Position numbers and translations under genes: made by a program
The notes under the pieces: model-generated
The model's database searches: none
What the model saw: the letters and a program-made list of their open reading frames with translations, nothing else
Told to the model about the DNA's origin: nothing
In this document: positions 22,148 to 34,300 of the stretch, in pieces
Layout of the letters: every line of letters starts with the position of its first letter
How positions within the stretch are numbered: the stretch's first letter is position 1
Origin: Anas platyrhynchos
Taxonomy: Eukaryota; Chordata; Aves; Anseriformes; Anatidae
DNA length: 64,000 bases
Direction of reading: 5' to 3'
Assembly (NCBI RefSeq): GCF_047663525.1
Contig: NC_092606.1
Location: 4,400,501-4,464,500 of the forward strand

Positions 22148-23535
22148 ACAAGCAGAGCGGGGCACACCAAGCCCCTGTGGCCCCGTGCTCCTCTCCCAGT
22201 GGCACTGGGCAGCCCACAGCCCGGTTCCCAGCCGGGACAGAGCTGCTCTGCCCCTGCACCTCGCAGCCCAGCCCTGCAGCACTGGGGAGACCCGGGCTGG
22301 GGGCTCGCCGCTGCTCCCAGCCCCTCCAAAGGGCCGGGCTGTGCCTGCAGCTCCCGCGCTTGTTCTGAAGAAAAAAAATATCCCCATTAAATATCCCCCA
22401 CAGCTCAGCTCGCACACTGACATCGCAGCTGGGGAGAATGAAAGCAGGCAGCCTCCCACCCATCCCAGCAGAGCCTCGCAGGCACGGCCACCCCCTTACC
22501 CACTGCTTTACACCCCCCTGGCACCTTTTACACCCTTCACTTGCCACCGAGGCAAAGCTTCCCTTAGAAAATCAGCCCAGGGCGAGCGCTCGCCTGCTCA
22601 CCACACCAAAACACACGGTGAGGGGACACACAGCGCTTCCCAAAAACCAGCAACAACTCGAGGAGTTGGTGGCAGGTGCTGCAGAAAGCCCTCTGGAGAG
22701 ACCAGTTTCCATTTTGAGGCAGAATCACCGTTTTTACCAGCTGCCATCTGCACGGTGCAGCTGTGCGGTGGCGGCCGCCCAGGCGGCGCGCGGGGAAGCC
22801 GGGTGGCCTCGTCCGGCTGGGCGAGAGGGAGAACAACGGGCCAGCGGGAGCTCTCACGGGGATTTTCCAGCCCCGTTAGCCTTCAGGCAAAAGAAATCCT
22901 CCTCCACTCGAGGCTGGAGCCCGCAGCGGGGCAGGGCTGTGCCTCGTGGGCCGCATGAGCCCCTGGAGGGGACGAGCAAACAGAGAGATGAGAGCCCCAC
23001 AGCCCGGTGCTGGTGCAGGGCTGGGGGAGGATCGGCTGCTTCCAGCCCCCTGGGACCCTCCACAGCTCATGGCCCCCCCCGTATCCAGCAGCCGGGGACC
23101 CCCATGGGTTCCCCATCTCCCTGCTGGAAACATCTCCCCGGTGCTCCCGCAGCCTTTGCACACAAAAGCTTTTCTGGGCACTAAGCAGCAACCGGAGAGG
23201 GAAGCAACTGAGTGCTGTCGGATTTGGTGTCTCATAAATCATTTTTCAGGCCCTGCTCTTGGATACGATGGCCGGGGGTAGGAAAAAAAAATCTGCTCCT
23301 GCCCCCAGCCTCTGCCTGCTTACACTGGTCTCATGGAAAAGAGCAACCTGGAGGCTCCTCCACCTCCCCTTTGGGTGTGTTTTATTGACAAGGCGAGGGC
23401 CTGGAAGCTCCCGGGGGTATAAATGTGGTGGGTACGGAGCGAGGTGGGAGAAGCCAAGGCCCAGGTTACTCCTTCAGATGGTGCCCCCGTCCCCCTGCGT
23501 CCGATGGTGGCTGGGACCTCGCCACCATGGGTTTC

Positions 23536-24300
23536 AACACAATGTAGGTGATGAGGATTAATGATTTATTCTGAGTAACTGGTGATAAATCTGAACGATT
23601 TATTCTGGATACCGGGATAGCTATCCGGAATAGGTCAGCGGAACGCATCCCAAGCCAGTTCCTAAATTGTGAAGGGCTGAAGGAAGAAGCTGTGACGGGT
23701 CGGTTGCCTTTGTCACGGGACTAGAAAAAGTCCCAGAATTTACAGAAAAGTAACTGCCTTCATCTGCAATGAGCCCACTGAGGCTACCTATCAGGAGAAC
23801 ACCCTCTGAGCAGTAACGTGAGCAGGGGACGAGATGAAAGCAGGGACTTACACTCACGCCTACACTCACGACTCCATGCCCAAAAAAAACAGCTTGGCAC
23901 ACCCGTGGCACGCTGCCCCAGCCCCCAGGCCTTTCAGAGCTCTTCTGCCTCTTCCAGTCTTGATTAATAAAGAAAATGTTCGTGTTTTCACGTAGAAAGA
24001 AAATGTTAGCATCACCGATCCCAGGCAGCTATAATCAAACTGTTCCACGCCGATGAATAATATATGGACAGTAACAACTGCTGGCTAAACGCACCGTGCC
24101 AGTGCTGATGTATTTTTCGTAATTGTTCGGGATAAATGATCAGCAAACACTTCCAGAAGCTACGGTGATAAATATGTTGAATTCGTTAGCCCATATATTT
24201 TGCTTGGAAGACAGCTAAAATTGCAAATGTGTTCCACCGTGATCTAACCCACACCTTGCAAAAATATTATACTCGGTTGCAAATATCTGAGCCTATAAAA
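23536..24300. promoter_or_regulatory. AT-rich candidate enhancer in TRARG1 intron 1
   Basis: A 760-bp AT-rich island is flanked by GC-rich DNA. It contains GATTTATTCTG twice (23563-23573 and 23597-23607), the palindrome GGATAGCTATCC (23615-23626, two opposed GATA cores), TGATAAATATG, GTAATTGTT, GATAAATGATCAGC and CTATAAAAAT words. The dense homeodomain, FOX and GATA-like sites resemble a developmental enhancer that could serve BHLHA9 or TRARG1. This is inference without conservation data. Confidence 0.35.
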
Positions 24301-24588
24301 ATCCCAAATGCGAGGAGCTGTCAGGGAGCAGTGCAGGGACCCTGTCAATCCCCGTGCTTCCCTACTCACCCCCTTCTCTCCACCAAACCTTGAAGCTTCA
24401 TTTTGGCACCTCCTGTTCTCTAACACAAGGCCCTTGGCTGCCTACCACTGGTTTTTGACATTGCCAAAGGTGCTGTAGAGACCGAAAGAAATGAGGTCTA
24501 GAGCGAACCCAACGTCAGTGCTGGGGAAATTGCTCTGCCTGGGATGTGTTAGCACAACCAGACACCCGCGGGGCTGCAGCCACCTGAG

Positions 24589-24620
24589 TTAACCCCAACC
24601 CCAACCCTAACCCCAACCCC
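24589..24620. repeat. Short telomere-like CCCCAA/CCCTAA tract
   Basis: About five units of CCCCAA with one exact CCCTAA variant form a tiny interstitial telomere-like repeat. It is more likely simple-sequence drift than a chromosome fusion scar. Confidence 0.6.
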
Positions 24621-25201
24621 TAGAGATGCATTTTGAGAAAGGAGAGGGGGATCGTTTAATACCCCTCCATCTTTACCTCGAGCTAACATTATTTTCCACC
24701 TTGAGCTCCCCCAGTTTTAGCAGCCACATCCCAGAGCCAGGACTCCATTGTCGCTGGGGGGCTCCAGCCTTGCCCCCACACCGACAGCTTGTTCCCAAAG
24801 CACTTTGTCCCTTGGGGACCTCCCGTTATGATGCCGGTGCCTCCTGCACACGAGCTGCAGCAATGCAGCAGCACCCCAGCAGCATCCCCTATAAGTGAAT
24901 TCCTTTTGGGGGTTACAGAATTTTATTTTTTTTCCCCATTGATGAGCCAGAGAGGGCTGGGGCTGGGCAGTGCCTCCTGTCCCACCCTGGGGACACCTCT
25001 TAGTCCCTCTGACACCAGGCAGACCCCATCCCATGCAGCTCCTGCCCACAGAAGCATCCCCGTGGGGCCGCCCCAGGGCACCAAACTGTAGGATACAGGA
25101 GCCCAGACCCCTGCGGACGCAGCCGCTCTCATTTTGGGGTCTGCAGCCAGAGCATGGCCCCGGATCCCTTCTCAGCAGCCTCTCTCTGTGCTTCCCCCCA
25201 G

Positions 25202-25334
25202 TCGAGGAACAGCGGGCAGCAGGGGGACATGGACGGAGCGCGGCGCCTCGGCCGCATGGCCCGCCTGCTCAGCATCGTCTCCATCGTCCTGGGGACCATC
25301 ATCATCGTGCTCTACGTTTCACTCAGCGTCAGAG
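25202..25334 (+). CDS. TRARG1: TRARG1 coding exon 2
   Basis: The acceptor CCCCCCAG ends at 25201 and the exon opens with [25 protein letters not shown]-type sequence, closely matching the human SRSSMQQGNVDGARRLG block immediately after ...SIM. It encodes residues 136-179 plus one base, including the conserved cytosolic GARRLGR loop and the second membrane segment (about 158-176). The donor is GTAACA at 25335. This completes the CD225/dispanin fold. The exon is 133 nt and ends in phase 1. Confidence 0.93.
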
Positions 25335-25848
25335 GTAACATCTCCTTCCCTTTTCCCCTGCCCAGCTCAAGCAGGAACCCCACACGGTGCCCCGGGTGCT
25401 GTCCCGGGAGTTTATAGGGCAGCCCTGCCTGTAGGATGCCCCCGTTCCCACCCCAACCGCAGCGTAAGGGCACCGAGGTCCCCCGTGGGCCCACCCCCAA
25501 CAGCACCTGTGTGTGCAAAATACCTTGGGGAAGGGGTTGTGGGAGATCTCCCAGACAAGGGGCGTTTAGGCTAAAACCCAAAGCCTTGGCAAGGCTGTGC
25601 TGGGTTTGGAAATGTGTAGCGGGGTGAAAGCAAAGGGATCCAGCCTGCCCAGGGGTGCAGTCCCGCAGTGTTTGGGGACCTTCCCTGACCCAAAGCCACC
25701 TGCCAGGAGCAGCGGGGCCGCTGGCAGCGCTGCTCGGGCTAACGGGAACCTCGGCTCTCGGCCGCTCGAACCCAAAGCCCGAGCCAAGAGCATCGGGGAC
25801 ATCTCTGTGACTGCTGGAAGCTGCCCTAAGCCTCTCTTTATTTTACAG
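25335..25848 (+). other. TRARG1: TRARG1 intron 2
   Basis: A 514-bp GT-AG intron with a strong acceptor, CCTCTCTTTATTTTACAG. If retained, the frame reads on through [12 protein letters not shown] to a stop at 25415-25417, giving a tail of 26-27 different residues. Confidence 0.75.
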
Positions 25849-25856
25849 TTTCCTAG
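25849..25856 (+). CDS. TRARG1: TRARG1 coding exon 3 (two codons and stop)
   Basis: After a strong polypyrimidine acceptor ending at 25848, TT completes a Val codon with the overhanging G of exon 2. TCC (Ser) and TAG (25854-25856) follow, so the protein ends ...SLSVRVS. The human protein continues a few residues longer (a VQKK-type tail, from recall), so the tail is short but plausible. The rest of the exon is 3' UTR. No AATAAA was found in the next 2 kb, so the transcript end is unknown. Confidence 0.7.
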
Positions 25857-26309
25857 AAGACATTTTAGCATGCAAATACCTCGAAGAGGAGGAAGACAAC
25901 TCTCCTTTTGGGGTTTTTACTTTCAGCCTCGCAACAAAAACTTGTCACAGCGTAGGGGGGCCGCCCCGGAGGAACGCGCGCTTCTGCTCCGCCGCCCCCT
26001 GGGAACGAGCCCGGACGAGGGCTGGGACGAAAACATCGTGAGAAGGGATGGGGAAGAGCTTCGGGTGCCGAGTGGAGAGGAGAAGGGGGAAGCCCACTAC
26101 CTCATTCCCCTCCAGCAAAACTGACGGAGCGGGGAGACAACTCCTGGCGAAGGGCAAGGAGGGAGTTTCGGGAACGGAGCTTGTCTTAAAGAAAACCTAA
26201 GGACGGGCCAGGACACTTTGAGGAATCCCCTCTAAGGATTTTGGCACAAGCGACTGTGTTGTTGGGGGGTTGTTGGTTTTTAAATCATTACATTCTCTGT
26301 CTCGACGAC

Positions 26310-26335
26310 AAAAAAAAAAAAAAAAAAAAAAAAAA
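26310..26335. repeat. 26-base poly(A) tract
   Basis: An uninterrupted A run just downstream of TRARG1. No retroelement body or target-site duplication was identified, so it may be a microsatellite within the 3' UTR. Confidence 0.9.
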
Positions 26336-27076
26336 GCTCAAACTGCCATCGGGAGCGGAGAGCTGCTGGGGGCAGGAGGAGAGCCGAGCTGCAGGAGGAG
26401 CCCGGCTTGGGGCCACAGGAGCTGGAGGGTGTGGGGGTTGCTTTTGTATTTTTGATGAAAAAACAAAACAAACAATAACAAAAAGAGACGATGACCATTT
26501 GCATGCCTTTGGGAATGCTCTCCACGTCTGTTCCTACAAGCTCTTTTGTCACTCGCAGCAGATGTCGGGGCCGGCGGAGCAGGATGCTGCCGCAGCAGAA
26601 CGCCAGGCTCCTCCTCAGCCGGCCCCACGGTGGGGATTTTAATGGAAGGAAACAACGCTTTCTCCGTGCAACCACACATTTCTCTCCCTGGGCACCCGAA
26701 GCGAGGTTAATGCTCGTGGCGCGGAGGAAAGAGCCTGGTTAATCTGCAGCAGCGGCACCGAGGCACGGAGAGCCCATGCTACCCGCTCGAGCGTTTTTTG
26801 TCCTGTCCTGTCCATCAGCCAAAAGCTGCAGCGTGACCCAGACCCCATCGCCGCCCATACTCATCTCCCCTCACCCCGCTGGGCTTCAGCTGAGGACCTC
26901 CCAGGAGATTTTCAGAGGTGCAGAGGGGTTTAGGATGCCTGCTCCTCTCCTTACCCCTCACACGCCCTTCTGCGTCTCTGAACATCTCCAGCACCCCTGG
27001 AGCTGGCTGGGGCCGGCTCCACAGACAGTATTATTTTTTAACATTTTGTATTTAACGACATGTAAAGAACACTGAC

Positions 27077-27089
27077 TTTTTTTTTTTTT
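27077..27089. repeat. Poly(T) run
   Basis: Thirteen T in the intergenic region, with no associated element recognised. Confidence 0.8.
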
Positions 27090-28300
27090 GCTCCTCCTGA
27101 TCTGCCTGGGCCCCCCCCATGCCCTGCCAAGTCTTCCACGATGCGCGGCCCCCCTCTGCCGTCCCCACCTCCCACCCGTCCCTGCCACGGGCTGGCACAG
27201 GCTCTGGTACTGTATTTGCCACCCAGACTATGCAAGGTGTCACCGCCTGTCGTTGTACCCAGGCTCTGTAGATGGCTCCTGGCCATATCCACTGGCTCCG
27301 TGTTAGCCGAACCTCCTTTAGCAAATCTTTGCTGGCACAAGTACACGACCGGGAGCTGCACCCCCCGCCTGTCCTGGGGCACGAAATGTGTTCCCCTGCT
27401 CCCTGAGTTAATCTGGAAAAACCTCAGAGCAAACCCAACACGGCCAAGGGCTTTGTCTACGTGGGGAATTGCTGCCCAGCACAGCAAGGTGTGCCGGGAG
27501 AAACCTCCCAGCAACCTGGCACCCGCGTCCCTTCCAAGCTGGTGAGCACAAGGGGCACGCAGGGAGGCAGCACAGAGAGCTGCCGGCTGTAAATCCTCAT
27601 TCTGCAGTGCCCCAGGGGCATAGCTGGGAACATTCTCCTCTTTGACTGCTCCTCCTTACTGAGTTTCCTCTGGCTGGATGTTATTTGGACCTAGGGGAGA
27701 GGGGAGCCACATCCCCAGGACACGCTGCTGATGTTTTCCTCTAAGTTCAAAGTGGTTCCAGGGGCTCAGAGCAATAGCATGTTACTACAGCACTTTCTTG
27801 GGCTGCCTCCCCATCTGCCCCTTTGCCTGTGCTTTCTTATAAACTACAAGCTTCTAAAAATGGACCAAATTCACTACCTTCCCTTTAGCAATTCTGTTTT
27901 CTGCCCTTGGTGCTAGGGGAAGCTTTGTGCTCAGCCTGGTGCCGCGTCCATCAGGGTGTTCCGCGGTTTCTGCTCTTGTCCCCACTCTCACCAGAAGCCT
28001 TCCCTTTGAGACTAAACCCCCTCATCTTATGGGTGGGCTGCTCTGTTCCATCAAATCCCCAAAAAGTTTCCTTTTTAAGCCCTGAACCCGAATGCTGCTG
28101 GCTGGCCAAGGGGCGGCTTTGTCCTGAGCCACTGACAGCCAGCGAAAAACTTGAAAGCCAGGAAAGATCCTCCGAGGACAGGACACGCCAGCATCCAGGG
28201 AAAACCACAGCACCTGAGAGCACCAAATGAAGGATTTAAATGCCATTTTTATCATTACATGAAGCCTTTCCTCTAAAGAGCCCAAACTTCTTCACTATGG

Positions 28301-31300
28301 CTAGCGACGAGGCCCTGCAGCCCCGCACGCGGCGGCTCGGCGTTGTGCTCTGCTAAAGGCACAGATGGCAAAGTTGTTCTGAGTCACGTGCACGAGCAGC
28401 TCAGAAAAGACATTTTTTCTTTCTCCTCCTCAATATAAATAGGAGTGAATGCATAATTCCTTTGAATCTGATGTTTCCAAAGGGATCTGTGCAAACACAC
28501 ACCTGCACGCTGCATTTCAGACCGGGCTGGGAGCCCTGCTGCAGGCACGGGATGGTGAGGGGCCGCATGGAGCTGGGCAGGAGAAGTCTCTGGATGAAGA
28601 AGGAGCAGCAGAGGCACTAAAATTCACTAAAAATCAACGCCCACGGTGAGGATTTATTGCACGCACCCACATGGGGTTAGTGTCTTCTGCCCAGCCCGGA
28701 GCACTGGGCTGCCGAGGCGACCGCTTCACAGCCCAGTGTTACAGATAACAAAACTGAAGACGCTCCAACTCCTTTCCTTTTTTAATCTTCTTTCTGGTTA
28801 GAGCCAATTGCACTGCTTTGCGCTCTTGAATACACCTTTCTGGGCCTTGTCCTGCACTGAGATCCAGCTGAAAGCTCTCCGGGCACTCCTGACATCAAAT
28901 ATTTCCTTTCCTTGCAATGCTGCCCTCGAGTTGCACCAGAGAAAAACTCCTCAGGAGTTTCCCTGTGGCATGCATGGTCTCACCCCGCCGTGCCAAGGAA
29001 GAGGCCGATGAGCCCCAGCCCTTGGCACCTCACACAGGATTGTGTTACGAGGAGCAAAGCCCTGGCAGAACCCACCCTGAGACCACCGGGACCCAACTGT
29101 CCTCCTTTGGGCTTTGAACAAGGAAACAAAAACACCCCTTGTGATTTTTTGCCAATTCAGTGCAAGCACCTTGCTGGGCACATCCAGGCACCACTGCTGC
29201 TCTCCTGAAGTTTGTTTTTAGGGCATGGATGGGCGATCATGAGCAGTATGTCACGGAAAGGCTTCTCCTCCCCGTCTCCAGCTCGTTGCCAGCTGCTGCA
29301 GCCTCCCCTAGGCTCCCACCTCAGCATCAGGCTTTCTGCTTCCAACTAAAACACGAAATCCTCAGGATTTGGCCAGCTTCACCCCCCAGCAAAGCAGGGA
29401 AGGAAGAGGCAAGCTGCACGCGGCGCGGTGGCCACCCAGCCTTACCTGGCAGCGCAGTGCGGCTGGTAGGAGGACAGCACGCTGAGGAGATGGAGAAGGT
29501 GGGAAACGCAGCTATAAGCGAGTCCGAGTAGGAGTTGGGATCGACAAGTGTGAGATCCTGGTGGGACAGAACCATGCGGATCGGGAAGGAGCCAGCGCAC
29601 GGAGCCGTGAGACCACACCAGCACCCAGCCTCCAGGGCTCATCACCCTGGGGAGGTTCAGCAGGGCCCAAATGGGTGAGGGGATGCTGGAAGGACGCACT
29701 GGGAGTGATTCAGGAGTGATTTGCAGACGGGCTTATCGTCCTACCAGCAGCTGGGAGGATGTGGGGAGCAGCACGGTTCAGCCGGCTTCTGGCAACGCAG
29801 CGTCTGGCTGGGGAACGCCCGCAGAGGAGACCAGAGGGATTTTAGCACAAAGGGAGGAAAACGGCAAAAAATCTGCTCTCAGTTTGCTGCACCGGCCATG
29901 CCCTAGGGGCTGGTCCCACGGCTTTCTCTTTGAATCCCCCAGCCTTACACCTTGTTACTGAGCACAGCCCAGAGCCGCAGAGCAGGACCCACCTCGAGTA
30001 ACTGCAGATTTAAAGTTCATTTTCTTCCCGCGTACATCCTTTAGTTTTGGTGAAAATTTGGACTGAAAATCCCCCTGCTTGGGCACAAGCCAAAGGGTGC
30101 GGTTCGCATTTGCAAACGCCAGTAGGTAGCAAAACTCCAACCCAGAAATACCCACGTGGGATACGGAGCACCGGGAAGGGAAGGTGTGCGGTACCCCAGG
30201 GCAGCCCCTCACCACTCCTGAGCAGGGCCACACGCTCCCAGACCCTGCACAATGGTGCCAGGGCAGGATCCGTGCGTGGCAGCACCTGGGGCATTCCCCC
30301 TGTTGCTGTAACCACGGACGTGCACAGCCTCAGCCCCTCGGAAGTCCGGCTGGAAGAGTTGGATCCACAAAGAGCACGAACACAGCAGGAATTTCGGCCG
30401 GGCACTTGGGTTTGCTGATAGGTGTTTCTTTCCCTGCAGGACGATGTGGTATACCTGACATACTTCCTTTGTATTTCTTGGCATGAGAAAAAAAAAATTA
30501 AAATGTAACATGCATGGTCACAGCTGAACTTATTTCTTCTGTCTATATAAGAAAAAAAAAATAATTAAATTTGAACTAGCCATTGAATCATCGCTTCTCA
30601 CTCCAAGAGCGAGCAGCTCAGCGGGTATTTGGGTGCAGTGGGTTGCAGATACACACACAAGCAACTGGCAGCAGGCAGCAGCACGTCAGAGAGCAGAAGG
30701 GACAGAGCCCAGCCCGGTGCTGCAGAGAGGAGCGGTGCTGAGCTTCTTGGTGAGCACGGCCACCGTGGAGGTGTCTCAGTTCTTCCCCTCCCACAGCCAG
30801 GGTTAGGGAATCATCGTGCCCATGCTGCAGCATGGTGAACAGACTGATGGGCTGTACCCAAACCTCTCAGCCTCTGGTGGGGTCCAGGAAAGCTTTGGGC
30901 TGCCTGCCATTTTCGTAGGCAGCATTATGATAAATACCTTTTCCTTCCCTATCAAGCTGTAGTGTTGGCTGGGGAGGAGGAACACCCCCCCTGCTGGTAC
31001 TCAAAGCAAGAGAAAGGTGCAAACACAACATCTGTAAACTGCTGGGCACACAGCTCCGTTACCCTCACGTGCATCTCAGGAAGCAAAGGAACCATAATCA
31101 GCCCTGGATCCACCACAGCCCAGGGCTCTGAGCCCATGCTCAGCTCGGGGTGCCCAGTAAGAGGCCGCTCAGCCCCGCACCCAGGCTCAGCCCCTGCTTT
31201 GTGTCCCATCCCTTCTTCCACAGCACGCTCTCTACCTCCTACTGGGCCCTGTAGCTTGCTCGCCCAGAAGCTCTGCAAGCTTGAGCCTGGTGTCAGGGAG

Positions 31301-34300
31301 GTCCAAAGAGCCACTTTCGTCTGCCTTGATCGAGAAGCAACTCAGACAGTTATAAAATTCCGTGTCATTCACTTATTCTTCACCAAAACCAAGGGCCCCA
31401 TGCACAAGACTGGACAGTGTCCCCAGTGGGGAGAGCTCTCGAGGAACAGAACCAGTTGGCATCTCAGCACACCGATGTCTGAGGCTGCTTTAACCCCATC
31501 TTTGGCCTTGTCACTTACTGCTTAAGAATTCCAGCATGCAAGAAGGCTGAGCAGGAAAGGAGGATATTTTTGTCCTGGAGGAGGAGAATCTTGCTAGCAT
31601 AAAAAAAAAAAACAACACGCAGAGAGTGGAGAGATCTCCCTTCAATGGGAGCATCCCCCGAGCATCCTGACCGTGTCACTGAAGCAGCTGGGCAGATGCA
31701 AGCTGCAGGCTTCAAAGACCGAGGCTGACAGCCTCTGCTCTGATGTTTCACTAAAGAGCTGGGAGTGCCAAGTGCTTTAGCCTCCTGTTTTATTAATACG
31801 CTGCTCTGATGGCTCATGTATAATAGATACACCAAGGAACATCAAGAGGTTTACATCCCATTTCCATGTTGCATATGGTTTCTACTAAACACTATAGGCT
31901 CTCCATTCACCTCTTTAAGTTTGTCTTGGCTAATGAAATTGCATGAGTTTTGGGGGACAAAAAAGGGACAAAAAGTTGGTCACCAATTCTTCATCTGGTT
32001 TCCATGACTTTGCTGCACATGGGAGCTACAAATTAAGTACAGGGAAAATGAATTTGCTCTCTCATAACACTGGATGCTGTTGTAGAAAGTGCAGTGAAGG
32101 GCTTGGCACATTGCTTGTGGGGTGACCGAGCCAGAGCTCAGGGTGCTGCAGCCACCCCAAAACCAGGCAGGAGCAGTGTGCAACCATGCTGGGTGTCTGA
32201 GCAGCGCACAAACACGTCTGGCTCTGTTAAATCACTCTCATCTGCACAGACACGAGGGGCTTGGAGCTCAAATATGGCCAAAACAGACAGATTGTACCCC
32301 AATCTCCTCCCTTACAGAAAGGTAATTAGCTGGAGATGTTAAGACCGAATTAAGATTGCCACCGAGGCAGGCAGAGCCGCACAGCAACGGCTCGCTCATC
32401 TGCACAAGGCTCTCCACCAGGAGCCTAGCTGACCCCACAGGCACAAGGCAGACATTTCCATCACGTCCCAAGCTCATATTTTTTTAAAATCTGACATGAC
32501 ATATTCTACAAACTTGGTAGAAAGAGCGGTGGTTAGAACGCATATGACTGAGAACAGAAAAAGGCAGCTTGCGCAGCTAAGTACGAACTGCCTCAGCAGA
32601 TCAGGGCACTGCTCTAAATCGGGACCTTCCCCTTCTGGTGGTTACTGCTGGATGCCTCAGAAGATGAAATCTCCCACCCTGCAGGCTCTAGATTACCTAA
32701 AATAGAGTCATGGGGATTTCTCCGTGAGCCAAGCCACCTAGTTTATGTGCTAAAATGTGAAGACTGATGGTCCTCATTGTTTCCAGCTTAGCTGTAAGGT
32801 TAGATGCTATTCTTGGTCAAGAGCTGCCAAACGTTGCTGAAGCTTGTTAGGTTGTTTGCTTTAATAGCACACAGCGTGAAACAAAGACGGGAAGTCTTCA
32901 CAGCAAAATGCCTCCTTCTGCTGAGCTCGCTGCATCTCGCTGCGCCTTGGAGAGGTTTAATTATAGGCTGCTGGTTCTAAAGCATTTTCTTCCAATTGTT
33001 TGGTCTCAGGTCCAATCCCCTAAAACCCGTATGTTACACTCCTTCCCAGCGAGGATCGATGCAAACCGATCACGTCATCAATTTCATCTGGGCAGCAGAA
33101 GGAAAGAGGGCAACTCAGCCCCTGCACCCTGACAGGTTCAAAGCAGCTGGGCTAGGGCAGCAGCAAACCATTAAGAGGATGTTGGGAAGACATTTAATCT
33201 TTAAAGGATGCTCTATTTAGACCTCGATTTTGTTTTCCACATTGCAACATGTACAGAGGGTATAAGTTGGAGCTCTAGGAGCTGAACCAGCAGCAGGGGG
33301 ACACACAGGCTCCCCCCTTCCACTCCCAGCACTGCCATCAGCACTGTGCCTGCAGAGGGGCCAGGGCTCAGCCCCCGAGCCCAGGAGCATCCTCACCTCG
33401 GGCAGGGTGAGGAGCTCACCCCTGGGTGCAGCTGAGCCGTGGTGGGAGCTGCACAGCAGCCCAGTGCTCGGGGATGTTCAGCTAGCAAACACACAGCTGC
33501 CACAGGAGGTGGGGATTTTCACAGGCCAAATACATGGACCTGAGTGAAAGGAAAAGACCAAAAACCAGAATCCCCATGGCAGCACCTTTCACATTGTTCC
33601 TTTCCTCTCTCACAAGAGCATAGCCCCAGCTGAATATTCCTGGACAAGAGCAGATGAACTTATTCATCCCCCCCCCAGTTCCATTTATTTAACTGAGACA
33701 GAACAGAGGTTGAAAAGTATTTACGTTCCCTGAAATGCCTGGAAACTCAGGGAGAGGTGGCTGCAGACCTTGGCCCTGCTCTCAGGTACAGACCAACCCC
33801 GAGGAGCCATCCCTGCCTGCAGAGCCCCGTTTATTTCGGGAGGGCAGACACACCAGTGCCGATGGCCCTCTGCCTCCTCACAAGCTGCGTTTCTTTACGT
33901 AAGCGAGGCGTGCTTTTAGAGGCCTGACTCACAAGCCGCCCCATCTCGGTAATATTTTAGAGTAAATTTAGCACTACTGAGACATGCCTGACCTAGAGGG
34001 AACTCCCCTCACGGCCTAAGTGGGGAAATATCCAGGCCTGCCCCGTTCTGTGCCCGACCCGCCAGGCGCCATTCGGCCTCAGGAGGCCGGGCCCAGCCCA
34101 GCAGCTCCAGGCCTCTGCCACGGCCTGGCTCCATCACTGGGTCATCACCAGCCTCCAGCAGCCAAGAAAGCCCTTTCACAGTCCTGTTCCTCACTAACGT
34201 AGTGAATGTTTGTGTGGCAGCAGCCGGACCCACCCAGGGACACCCCACCGCTGTGTTCACGATGCCTTTTTCCACCTGCAGTGTTCCTGGGCACCCTGCA

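Larger units (their letters stand above)
25857..28300. other. TRARG1 3' UTR and downstream flank
   Basis: No exon was recognised. The 3' UTR probably occupies the first part, but no canonical poly(A) signal is visible. It contains a 26-base A run and a 13-base T run. GC content falls towards the right. Confidence 0.5.

Noticed and set aside
24589-24620. Interstitial telomere repeat as a fusion scar
   Set aside because: Only about five units, mostly CCCCAA rather than CCCTAA; too short and impure.
26310-26335. Poly(A) tail of a processed pseudogene
   Set aside because: No intronless gene copy or target-site duplication was recognised before the A run.
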